From Micromonospora sp. WMMA1947 (GTDB lineage Bacteria; Actinomycetota; Actinomycetes; Mycobacteriales; Micromonosporaceae): DNA of 64,000 nucleotides. Below, one piece after another: positions 1-7,253 of this stretch. The notes beneath the pieces are model-generated. The model did no database searches. It saw only the letters and a program-made list of their open reading frames with translations, and was not told where the DNA came from. The first letter of the stretch is position 1, and every line of letters starts with the position of its first letter. A program made the translations under genes and the position numbers. The stretch is taken from contig NZ_CP114909.1 in the NCBI RefSeq assembly GCF_027497355.1, forward strand, positions 5,103,001 to 5,167,000, read 5' to 3'.

Positions 1-133
1 TATGTCCAGCCGCCCGAACCCCCGGTCAGGGCTCGCGTCGCGGGAAAACTTCCGGCAGACTAATTTCTTCACCGCAGATTTTCCAGTAGCCTACGCATCC
101 GTTGATCAACCCGCACGCAGACGAGGAGGGGCC

Positions 134-1540
134 GTGACCCAGACCCAACCGGTGGAGACCATCCCGACGCCCCGCCACGCGCCGGCCGCCGTCCCGGCCG
201 CCGGACAGCCCTACGAATACCGCCGCGCACCCCTCGTCGAACCCGACTGGACCCGCTTCCCCGGCTGGCGCCACGTCACCCGCGACCAGTGGGAGAGCGC
301 CCAGTGGCAACGGGTCAACTGCGTCAAGAACATCAAGCAGCTGCGCACCGTCCTCGGCGACACCGTCGACGAGACCTTCTACGCCGACCTGGAAGCCGAC
401 CAGAAGGCCCTGGCCACCATGTCCATGCTGGTGCCGCCGCAGATGCTCAACACGATGGTGCCGCATCAGCCGATGAGCACCGAGGCGCTGCTCGCCGACC
501 CGATCCGCCGCTACATGATCCCGGTCGCCTCCGACCGCCGCACCGACTGGCCGTCGCACCCGTACGCCAGCCGCGACAGCCTGCACGAGCACGACATGTG
601 GGTCGCCGAGGGTCTCACCCACCGCTACCCCACCAAGGTCCTCGCCGAACTGCTCTCCACCTGCCCGCAGTACTGCGGCCACTGCACCCGCATGGACCTC
701 GTCGGCAACTCCACCCCCGCCGTCGACAAGCTCAAGCTCACCCTCAAGCCGGTCGACCGCTACGACGCCCACATCACCTACCTCAAGGCCCACCCGGGCG
801 TCCGTGATGTTGTCGTCTCCGGCGGCGACGTCGCCAACGTGCCGTGGCGCAACCTCGAGTCGTACCTGATGCGCCTGCTGGAGATCGAGACGATCCGCGA
901 CATCCGGCTCGCCACCAAGGCGCTCATGGGCCTGCCCCAGCACTGGCTCCAGCCCGACGTGGTCGAGGGCCTCGAACGCGTCGCCCGCACCGCCGCCCGC
1001 CGCGGCGTCAACCTGGCCATCCACACCCACGTCAACCACGCCCAGTCGCTGACCCCGCTGGTCGCCAAGGCCGCCCAGACCGCGCTCGACGTCGGCGTCC
1101 GCGACGTGCGCAACCAGGGCGTGCTCATGCGCGGCGTCAACGCCACCAGCGCCGACCTGCTGGACCTGTGCTTCGCGCTCCAGGGCGAGGCGGGCATCCT
1201 GCCGTACTACTTCTACATGTGCGACATGATCCCCAACGCCGAGCACTGGCGCGTCCCGGTCTGGCACGCCCAGCAGCTCCAGCACGACATCATGGGCTAC
1301 CTGCCCGGCTACGCCACCCCGCGGATCGTCTGCGACGTGCCGTTCGTCGGCAAGCGCTGGGTGCACATGCTCACCGACTACGACCGTGAGCGCGGCATCT
1401 CGTACTGGACGAAGAACTACCGCACCTCGATCGAGTCGGCCGACCTGGAGGCGCTGAACAAGCGCTACGCCTACTACGACCCGATCGACACGTTGCCCGA
1501 GGCCGGCCAGGCCTGGTGGCTCGCGCACCGCGACGACTGA
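134..1540 (+). CDS. KamA-family radical SAM protein (lysine 2,3-aminomutase-like)
   Basis: 468 residues. The cluster motif CPQYCGHC (CxxxCxxC) binds the radical SAM [4Fe-4S] centre. The sequence around it (YPTKVLAELLSTCPQYCGHC, then VVVSGGDVANVPW) is that of the KamA / lysine 2,3-aminomutase family, which moves an alpha-amino group to the beta carbon using SAM and PLP. An open frame extends upstream to base 2, but GTG 134 follows a strong GAGGAGGGG ribosome site and matches the family start. The substrate could be lysine or another amino acid; family membership is clear, specificity is not. It is convergent with the CsbD-like gene, with a perfect terminator between them. There is no SPASM domain, so it is not a peptide maturase. 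Confidence 0.85.
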   Translation: MTQTQPVETIPTPRHAPAAVPAAGQPYEYRRAPLVEPDWTRFPGWRHVTRDQWESAQWQRVNCVKNIKQLRTVLGDTVDETFYADLEADQKALATMSMLVPPQMLNTMVPHQPMSTEALLADPIRRYMIPVASDRRTDWPSHPYASRDSLHEHDMWVAEGLTHRYPTKVLAELLSTCPQYCGHCTRMDLVGNSTPAVDKLKLTLKPVDRYDAHITYLKAHPGVRDVVVSGGDVANVPWRNLESYLMRLLEIETIRDIRLATKALMGLPQHWLQPDVVEGLERVARTAARRGVNLAIHTHVNHAQSLTPLVAKAAQTALDVGVRDVRNQGVLMRGVNATSADLLDLCFALQGEAGILPYYFYMCDMIPNAEHWRVPVWHAQQLQHDIMGYLPGYATPRIVCDVPFVGKRWVHMLTDYDRERGISYWTKNYRTSIESADLEALNKRYAYYDPIDTLPEAGQAWWLAHRDD

Positions 1541-1554
1541 CCCCCGGACACCCG

Positions 1555-1590
1555 ACGGCGGGCCACCTCTGCGATGAGGTGGCCCGCCGT
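1555..1590. terminator. Bidirectional terminator hairpin
   Basis: Perfect 15-bp stem (1555-1569 with 1576-1590) and a 6-nt loop, placed between the convergent kamA-like and CsbD-like genes. There is no long T tract, which is usual in actinomycetes. Confidence 0.8.
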
Positions 1591-1598
1591 TCGCGTAC

Positions 1599-1793
1599 TC
1601 ACTTGTTGAAGGCGTCCTTGACGTCGCGGCCCGCCTGCTTGGCGTGCTCCCCGGCCTGCCGGGCGCGCGCCGTGCTCTGCTCGGAGGCGCCCTCGGCCCG
1701 CAACCGCTCGTTGTCGGTCACGTCGCCGATCCGCTCCTTGGCCATGCCGCTCATCTCCTGGGCCTTGTTCTTCGCCTTGTCGGTGAAGCTCAT
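1599..1793 (-). CDS. CsbD family stress-response protein
   Basis: 64 residues, beginning MSFTDKAKNKAQEMSG. It is lysine/alanine/glutamate-rich and helical, with the AKNKAQE...KERIGDVTDN pattern of CsbD proteins, which are general stress-induced cytoplasmic proteins of unknown mechanism. The frame runs further upstream, but ATG 1793 has a GGGAGG site 5 nt away and matches family starts. The shared terminator lies just downstream. Confidence 0.8.
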   Translation of the reverse strand: MSFTDKAKNKAQEMSGMAKERIGDVTDNERLRAEGASEQSTARARQAGEHAKQAGRDVKDAFNK

Positions 1794-1953
1794 GTCGCCC
1801 TCCCTCATCCGGCTACGCCTTGCCCTTGTCGCGTCCCCGGTGACTGTCGGGTCAAACGCTGTTGACCGGCGCACATCGCGTAAGACGTCCTAGGACAATA
1901 GGTTGAAGGCGTGACGCCCGGCCGACGCCGCCAGGCCGTGGTTGACTGGGCCG

Positions 1954-2565
1954 GTGAACGAGATCCTGCTGATCCGGCACGGCGAGACCAGCTGGAGCGC
2001 CGCGCACCGACACACCTCGTACACCGATCTGGACCTGACCCCCGACGGCGAGCGGCAGGCCCGCGCGCTGGCCCCTCTGCTCGCCGGCCGGCGCTTCGCC
2101 CGGGTGCTGTCCAGCCCCCGGCAGCGCGCCACCCGCACCGCGGCCCTGGCCGGGCTCACCGTCGACGCGATCGAGCCCGACCTGGCCGAATGGCACTACG
2201 GCGAGTACGAGGGACGCACCAGCGCCGACATCCAGACCGAGCGGCCCGGCTGGTCGATCTGGGCCGACGGCGGCCCCGGCGGTGAGTCACCGGAACAGGT
2301 GGGCGCCCGCCTGGACGCCGTCCTGGAGCGGGTCGCGCCGCTGCTGGACGACGGCGACGTCGCGCTCGTCGGGCACGGGCACAGCCTGCGGGTGCTCGGG
2401 GCACGCTGGATCGGGTTGCCGCCCTCGGCCGGCGGGCTGCTGCGGCTGGACACCGCCACGCTCAGCGTCCTCGGTCACGAGCACGGCCGGCGGGTGATCA
2501 GGCGGTGGAACCTGCCGGCTCCGCCGACGGGCGGGGACGACCCCGGCCGGTCAGCTCGCCACTGA
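1954..2565 (+). CDS. Histidine phosphatase family protein (phosphoglycerate mutase-like)
   Basis: About 203 residues. The N-terminal LLIRHGET carries the phospho-accepting His, LSSPRQRA supplies the second Arg, and VGHGHS near residue 140 supplies the second catalytic His. This is a small cytoplasmic phosphomonoesterase of the cobalamin phosphatase / PGM-like superfamily; the substrate cannot be told. GTG 1954 gives the normal N-terminus directly before the first beta strand; TTG 1942 in the same frame is an alternative. A TAGGTT box at 1899-1904 may be the -10 element. The 3' end overlaps the convergent Lrp gene by 68 bp. Confidence 0.8.
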   Translation: MNEILLIRHGETSWSAAHRHTSYTDLDLTPDGERQARALAPLLAGRRFARVLSSPRQRATRTAALAGLTVDAIEPDLAEWHYGEYEGRTSADIQTERPGWSIWADGGPGGESPEQVGARLDAVLERVAPLLDDGDVALVGHGHSLRVLGARWIGLPPSAGGLLRLDTATLSVLGHEHGRRVIRRWNLPAPPTGGDDPGRSARH

Positions 2566-3010
2566 TCTTCGGCGGCCGGTTCTCGTACGGCGTGGACAGC
2601 ACCACGGTGGTGCGCGTGGTGACGTTCGCGGAGGTGCGGATCTCCTGCAGCACCCGTTCCAGGTCGGCCGGACCGGCCACCCGCACCAGCAGGAGGTAGA
2701 AGTCCTCCCCCGCCACCGAGTAGCACGAGTCGATCTCGGGCAGGTGCGCCAGCCGTTCCGGCGCGTCGTCCGGCTGCGACGGGTCGAACGGCCGGATCGC
2801 CACGAACGCGGTCAGCGGCAGGTCCAGCGCCTCGAACGACACCCGCGCGGCGTACCCCTTGATCACCCCGCGCTGCTCCAGCCGGCGGACCCGCTGGTGC
2901 ACGGCCGACACCGACAGGCCCACCCGCTCGGCCAGGTCCGTGTACGACAGCCGACCGTCCCCGGTCAGCGCGGCGACGATGGCACGGTCGATCTCCTCCA
3001 CGCGCTGCAC
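2498..3010 (-). CDS. Lrp/AsnC family transcriptional regulator
   Basis: About 170 residues. An N-terminal winged helix (LSYTDLAERVGLSVSAVHQR, then VRRLEQRGVIKGYAARV) is followed by an AsnC/RAM ligand domain (TAFVAIRP..., EIDSCYSVAGEDFYLLLVRV). Lrp proteins oligomerise and sense amino acids. GTG 3010 begins VQRVEEIDRAIV, where family members start; in-frame GTG 3040 is possible. The upstream gene encodes DUF433, 51 nt away or closer. The C-terminal tail (GRGRPRPSAEPAG) is encoded in DNA shared with the opposite-strand phosphatase gene. Confidence 0.85.
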   Translation of the reverse strand: MQRVEEIDRAIVAALTGDGRLSYTDLAERVGLSVSAVHQRVRRLEQRGVIKGYAARVSFEALDLPLTAFVAIRPFDPSQPDDAPERLAHLPEIDSCYSVAGEDFYLLLVRVAGPADLERVLQEIRTSANVTTRTTVVLSTPYENRPPKISGELTGRGRPRPSAEPAGSTA

Positions 3011-3060
3011 CCTAGCCGGAAAAGCGCTCCCACGCCGCACCCGGCCCGCCAGGGTGACGC

Positions 3061-3276
3061 TCAGCGCGCCGTCCGGTCGCGCACCGCGTCCGCGGCGTAG
3101 TTCAGCACCTCCGCCATGTCCTCCTCGTCCAGGAACGGCAGGTCGGTGAGGATGTCGGTGACGGACATGCCCTCGGCCATCATGGCCAGCAGGGTGGCCA
3201 CGGGGATGCGCGACTGCCGGACGCAGGGCGCACCCCCCATGACGTCGGGGTCGGCGGTGATCCGGGGGAAGGTCAC
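3061..3276 (-). CDS. DUF433 domain-containing protein
   Basis: 71 residues covering the whole DUF433 signature: RITADPDVMGGAPCVRQSRI, PVATLLAMMAEGMS and LPFLDEEDMAEVLNYAADAV. DUF433 is a small homeodomain-like DNA-binding fold often found as an antitoxin with a DUF5615 PIN-like toxin. No such partner lies beside it here; neighbours are an Lrp regulator and an acyl-CoA dehydrogenase, so it looks solitary. Starts at GTG 3276, 9 nt after the dehydrogenase stop, so cotranscription is likely. Confidence 0.8.
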   Translation of the reverse strand: MTFPRITADPDVMGGAPCVRQSRIPVATLLAMMAEGMSVTDILTDLPFLDEEDMAEVLNYAADAVRDRTAR

Positions 3277-3285
3277 CGCGACAGG

Positions 3286-4428
3286 CTAGCCCTTGGCCAG
3301 CGCGCGCGAGATGACCAGCCGCTGGATCTGGTTGGTGCCCTCCACGATCTGCAGCACCTTGGCCTCGCGCATGTACCGCTCGACCGGGTGGTCGGCGACG
3401 TACCCGGCGCCGCCGAGCACCTGCACCGCGTCGGTGGTCACCCGCATCGCCATGTCCGTGGCGAACAGCTTCGCCTTCGCCGCCTCGATCGAGTACGGGC
3501 GGCCGGCGTCGCGCAGCCGCGCGGCCGCGAGCGTGAGCGCCCGGGCGGCGGAGATCTGGGTGGCGGCGTCGGCGAGGTTGAACCCGAGCCCCTGGAAGTC
3601 GACGATCGCGCGGCCGAACTGGCGGCGCTCCCGGGCGTAGCGGACGGCGTAGTCGAGCGCGCCCTGGGCCAGGCCCACCGCGCAGGCGGCGATGCCCAGC
3701 CGGCCCGAGTCGAGCGCGGACATGGCGATGGTGAACCCGGCGCCCTCGCCGCCGATCAGCCGCTCCGCCGGCACCCGGGCGTCGTCGAAGGCGATCTGCG
3801 CGATCGGCGAGGCGTGCAGGCCCATGGTGCGCTCGGCGGCCTGCGGGTTGATGCCCGGCGTGGCCCGGTCGGCGAGCAGGCAGGAGATGCCCTTCGGGCC
3901 GGGGCCGCCGGTGCGGCAGAAGATGTTGTAGAAGTCGGCGACCCGGGCGTGCGTGATCCACGCCTTGGTGCCGGTGACCACGTACGCGTCGCCGTCGCGC
4001 ACCGCCCGTGTGGTCAGGGCCGCCGCGTCCGAACCACCCTGCGGCTCGGAGAGGCAGTACGCCCCGAGCAGTTCCCCGCCGATCATGTCGGGCAGGAGTT
4101 TGCGCTGCTCGTCGGTGCCGAACTGGGCCACCGGGTAGCAGGACAGCGTGTGCACGCTGACCGCCTCGGCCACGGCCAGCCACCGGCTGGCGAGGATCTC
4201 CAGCACCTGCAGGTACACCTCGTACGGCTGGGCGGCGCCGCCGTGTTCCTCGGCGTACGGCAGGCCGAGCAGCCCGGCGCGGCCCAGGGTGCGCAGCACC
4301 TCCCGGGGGAACTCGGCGCGGGCCTCGAAACCGGCGGCGGCCGGGGCCAGCTCCCGGTCGGCGAGTTCGGTGGCGAGGTCCAGCAGGTCGTGGGCCTCGT
4401 CGGTGGGGAGGATCCGGTCGACGTTCAT
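3286..4428 (-). CDS. Acyl-CoA dehydrogenase family protein
   Basis: 380 residues, the normal length for the family. The N-terminal helical domain is followed by YCLSEPQGGSDAAAL (FAD and substrate contact) and TGTKAWITHA. The C-terminal helical domain has RRQFGRAIVDFQ and QIVEGTNQIQ, whose Glu sits where the catalytic base of short-chain acyl-CoA dehydrogenases lies. It should oxidise an acyl-CoA at the alpha-beta bond and pass electrons to ETF; chain length is unknown. ATG 4428 begins MNVDRILPTDEAHDLL; the longer frame upstream is non-coding in style. Confidence 0.9.
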   Translation of the reverse strand: MNVDRILPTDEAHDLLDLATELADRELAPAAAGFEARAEFPREVLRTLGRAGLLGLPYAEEHGGAAQPYEVYLQVLEILASRWLAVAEAVSVHTLSCYPVAQFGTDEQRKLLPDMIGGELLGAYCLSEPQGGSDAAALTTRAVRDGDAYVVTGTKAWITHARVADFYNIFCRTGGPGPKGISCLLADRATPGINPQAAERTMGLHASPIAQIAFDDARVPAERLIGGEGAGFTIAMSALDSGRLGIAACAVGLAQGALDYAVRYARERRQFGRAIVDFQGLGFNLADAATQISAARALTLAAARLRDAGRPYSIEAAKAKLFATDMAMRVTTDAVQVLGGAGYVADHPVERYMREAKVLQIVEGTNQIQRLVISRALAKG

Positions 4429-4606
4429 AGCGCGGTGAGCTCCGTGGGGGTGGTGGTGAGCCGTTGCGGGCGTCCGGGGTACGGACCCTCTCAGCTTAAC
4501 GGTCGTTTGGGCGCGCGCGGGAACACCTCCGCACACGCCCTGTGGTCACCCCTTGACCGCACCGTCAGAATGGTGCGTGCTCGGCCGCATCGATCGGAGG
4601 GTACCG
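4429..4606. other. Divergent spacer upstream of the VMAP locus
   Basis: A 178-bp gap between the dehydrogenase and the first small frame of the island. It must hold the promoter of the rightward row. I see no convincing -35/-10 pair, only TTGACC near 4547-4552, and no operator-like palindrome. Confidence 0.4.
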
Positions 4607-4765
4607 ATGGCATACGCCGCCGGTGTCGGGGACCGGACAGTCGACGTGAAACGGTCTCCCCTGCTGCGATCATGGACGTCCATCGCCGCCGCCCGTCGCC
4701 GTGCCGTCGCGGCCCCACCGGCCGGCACTGTTCACCCGCCGCGTGACGAACCGGATGGCACATGA
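4607..4765 (+). CDS. Possible 52-residue protein translationally coupled to VMAP
   Basis: Starts ATG 4607 five nt after a perfect GGAGGG, and its TGA overlaps the VMAP start as ATGA. VMAP itself has no clear ribosome site, so coupling would explain its expression. Against it, about a third of its codons end in A or T, far more than in neighbours, and the product (MAYAAGVGDRTVDVKR..., ending PPRDEPDGT) matches no family I know. It lacks the C-terminal FxSxx of FxsA peptides. It may be a leader frame only. Confidence 0.4.
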   Translation: MAYAAGVGDRTVDVKRSPLLRSWTSIAAARRRAVAAPPAGTVHPPRDEPDGT

Positions 4766-6246
4766 CGCAGCATCCGTCCCCAGGCGCCGACCCCCGGCGT
4801 CACATCGAGGGGGAACTGGTCGACCTGCTGTCCGGGATGCACCTGCTCCACCAGCCCGACAGCCGCCGGCTCCTCGTCGGCAAGCTCCGCGAGCGGCTGT
4901 CCGACCACGGCGTCAACGACTACGACAACCCCCGCATGCAGAGCATCGAGATCGTCCGCGTCTGCCTGCTCGACCTGGCCACGCTGATCGAGGTGCTCGC
5001 GTTCTTCGAGCCCGCCGCCGCCCACCTCGGCCCGCTGCACCGGCTGCGCCACGAGATCGACGCGGTCGAGCTGCTGACCGTCGAGGACTGGACCGAACTG
5101 CGACCGGCGCTGTCCGCCCACCGCCCGGACTCGCTCGGCTGGCTCTACCAGCGGGCCACCGACCACAAGACGGCCACACCCCCGTCGTGGTGCGTCAGCG
5201 CCTGGGACGTCTTCGTCTACCTGACCGGGCAGAACGCGCCGGCGCACGGGCTGCCCCCGAACATGCTGTTCCTGGTGCTGCTCGAGTACGAGGTGGACCG
5301 GGCCACGGCCCGGCTGATCCGCGAGCGCAACCGGCGTCAGGCCAGCCTGCTGGATCTGACCGAGGACCTGGACCTGCGGCGGGCCCGGGTCAACGCCGGT
5401 GACCGGACCCCCGAGCCGTACGTCTACCTGGTGATCCAGGTCGAGCCGGACCTCGCCCCCGGCAGCACCGTCTACACCGTCTCCCACTACCGGCAGTGGC
5501 AGGGTGCGCAGGGCTGGCACTCCCGCCGCCACGGCCAGCTCACCGACGTCGCCCACGCCGACCTGGAGTCGACGGTGGAGCGGATCGTCCACCAGATGGA
5601 GATCGAGTGGTCGGACCGGCGGGCCGACGTCGCCGTCGAGCTGGTCCTGCCGGTGGAACTGCTCAACGAGGACGTCGCGTGGTGGCGCAAGGAGCCGGCC
5701 AGCGCCCACCTGGAGCAGAAGGTGCTGGCGATGGACTACCCGGTGGTCGTCCGCAGCCTCAACCGGCTGCGTCAGCCCGAGTGGCACCGGGCCTGGCGCC
5801 GCCGCTGGGAACACCTCCAGGCCGAGCCGGCACACAGCCGCCTCTTCCGCAGCCGCCCCGACGGCGCGGCGTACCTCACCCGCCTGGAGGCCGAGCTGAC
5901 CGCCGACCCGCGCTGGTCGACGCTGCTGCTCAGCGCCGCGCCGACGCCGGGGAACCCGCTCGGCTTCAAGGAAGTGATGACCGCCCTGCGGGCGGGCCTG
6001 CCGGTGATCGTCTGGCATCGCGCCCGCCCGTCCGACACCGAGTTCTGGGAGGAGATCCGGGACATGACCGCCGACGGACGCATCGCGCGCCTCCCGGTGC
6101 ACGCCCGGCAGGCGCGACTGGACGCGCTCGCCCTGGAGCCGCACGCCGACCGGCACAGCGGCCGCCACCTGGTGGTGCTCTGGGACGACCCGGACCGCAC
6201 CCCCGAGCTGCACCCGCCCGGCGACCGGCTGGGACGGCCGGCATGA
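4762..6246 (+). CDS. VMAP-like hub protein with N-terminal effector-associated domain
   Basis: 494 residues. Residues about 16-105 (GELVDLLSGMHLLHQPDSRR..., IEIVRVCLLDLATLIEVLAF) form a small all-helical domain like effector-associated domain 2 (EAD2). The rest resembles the vWA-MoxR-associated protein C-terminal region: AVELVLPVELLNEDVAWW, LEQKVLAMDYPVVVRSLNRL and GLPVIVWHR. In the described ternary systems VMAP is the hub between the MoxR/vWA pair and effectors joined by matching EADs. Start and stop overlap both neighbours by ATGA, so one operon is clear. No catalytic motif is visible. Family call is by pattern only. Confidence 0.7.
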   Translation: MTQHPSPGADPRRHIEGELVDLLSGMHLLHQPDSRRLLVGKLRERLSDHGVNDYDNPRMQSIEIVRVCLLDLATLIEVLAFFEPAAAHLGPLHRLRHEIDAVELLTVEDWTELRPALSAHRPDSLGWLYQRATDHKTATPPSWCVSAWDVFVYLTGQNAPAHGLPPNMLFLVLLEYEVDRATARLIRERNRRQASLLDLTEDLDLRRARVNAGDRTPEPYVYLVIQVEPDLAPGSTVYTVSHYRQWQGAQGWHSRRHGQLTDVAHADLESTVERIVHQMEIEWSDRRADVAVELVLPVELLNEDVAWWRKEPASAHLEQKVLAMDYPVVVRSLNRLRQPEWHRAWRRRWEHLQAEPAHSRLFRSRPDGAAYLTRLEAELTADPRWSTLLLSAAPTPGNPLGFKEVMTALRAGLPVIVWHRARPSDTEFWEEIRDMTADGRIARLPVHARQARLDALALEPHADRHSGRHLVVLWDDPDRTPELHPPGDRLGRPA

Positions 6247-7253
6247 GCGCGCCGGGGACCACCGACTGGCGGATCTACCGGGGCACCGGCGAGCCGCTCG
6301 ACCCGGCCGAGCGGGACCGGCGCTGGCCCGCCCCGCCGCGCTGGCGCACCTTCGACGGCGGGCCGGACGAGCCGCCGGCGCCCGCCGAGGACCCGGACCT
6401 CGAGCGTCGGCTCGGACCGGTCCGGACCCGGCGGCCGGACCCACGCGAGGTGGACGTGGTGAACGCGGCGCTGCTGCTGCGCCGTCCCCTGCTGGTCACC
6501 GGCCGCGCCGGGTCCGGCCGGTCCAGCCTGGCCTACCGGGTCGCCCGGGAGCTGGGCCTGGGCCGGGTGCTGCACTGGCCGGTCAGCACGCACGACACGG
6601 TCCGCGCCGGTCTCTGGCAGCACGACCCGCTGGGGCGGGTCCGGGCCGGGCAGAGCCCCGGCCGGTCCGTCGGGGAGGAACTCGGCGAGCACCTCAGCCT
6701 CGGGCCGCTGGGCACCGCTCTGCTGCCCTACCGCACGCCCCGGGTACTGCTCATCGACGAGCTGGACCAGAGCGACATCGACCTCCCCCAGCAGCTGCGT
6801 ACCGTGTTCGACGACGGCGGCTTCGCCATTCCCGAGCTGGTCCGGGCGGCGCCGCGCAGCCCCGAGGTGACGGTGCACACGGCCGACCCGGGCGGCCGCG
6901 CCACAGTGCGCGGCGGCCGGGTGCGGTGCCACGAGTTCCCGCTGGTGGTGATGACCTGCACCGAGGACCGGGCGTTCCCGCCCGCGTTCCTGCGCCACTG
7001 CCTGCGGCTGCGGCTGGCCGACCCGAACGAGGCGACCCTGCTGGGCATCGTGGACGCCCACTTCGCCGAGCGGCCTCCGGCCGCCGCCGGGCTGGTGCGG
7101 GCGTTCCTCGACCGGCAACGCGATCCGGAGGCGCCCACCCTGGACCAACTGCTCGACGCGGTGCAGCTCGCCTCGATCGACGGCGGCGAGGCCGACTGGG
7201 ACCGGCTCGCCGAGGTGCTGTGGCGCGGCGGGCCGACGGCGGACCCGGAATGA
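6243..7253 (+). CDS. MoxR-like AAA+ ATPase with altered Walker A
   Basis: 336 residues. After an acidic/proline N-terminal segment, RPLLVTGRAGSGRSSLAYRV (residues 81-100) is the P-loop, but the invariant Lys is Arg93 (codon CGG at 6519-6521). Walker B is LLIDELD (169-175). The sensor-1 region reads VVMTCTEDRAFPPAFLRHC, with Thr240 where relatives usually have Asn; AFLRHC keeps an arginine-finger-like Arg. MoxR proteins remodel vWA-containing partners, and the next gene encodes a vWA protein. The two substitutions may reduce or abolish hydrolysis. Overlaps both neighbours by ATGA. Confidence 0.75.
   Translation: MSAPGTTDWRIYRGTGEPLDPAERDRRWPAPPRWRTFDGGPDEPPAPAEDPDLERRLGPVRTRRPDPREVDVVNAALLLRRPLLVTGRAGSGRSSLAYRVARELGLGRVLHWPVSTHDTVRAGLWQHDPLGRVRAGQSPGRSVGEELGEHLSLGPLGTALLPYRTPRVLLIDELDQSDIDLPQQLRTVFDDGGFAIPELVRAAPRSPEVTVHTADPGGRATVRGGRVRCHEFPLVVMTCTEDRAFPPAFLRHCLRLRLADPNEATLLGIVDAHFAERPPAAAGLVRAFLDRQRDPEAPTLDQLLDAVQLASIDGGEADWDRLAEVLWRGGPTADPE

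Noticed and set aside
134..1540. The radical SAM gene as a possible FxsB maturase for the peptide island.
   Set aside because: Its sequence is KamA-family, it has no SPASM domain, and it lies 12 kb from the peptide gene.
3061..3276. DUF433 gene as half of a toxin-antitoxin pair.
   Set aside because: No PIN-like DUF5615 toxin or other small partner lies on either side.
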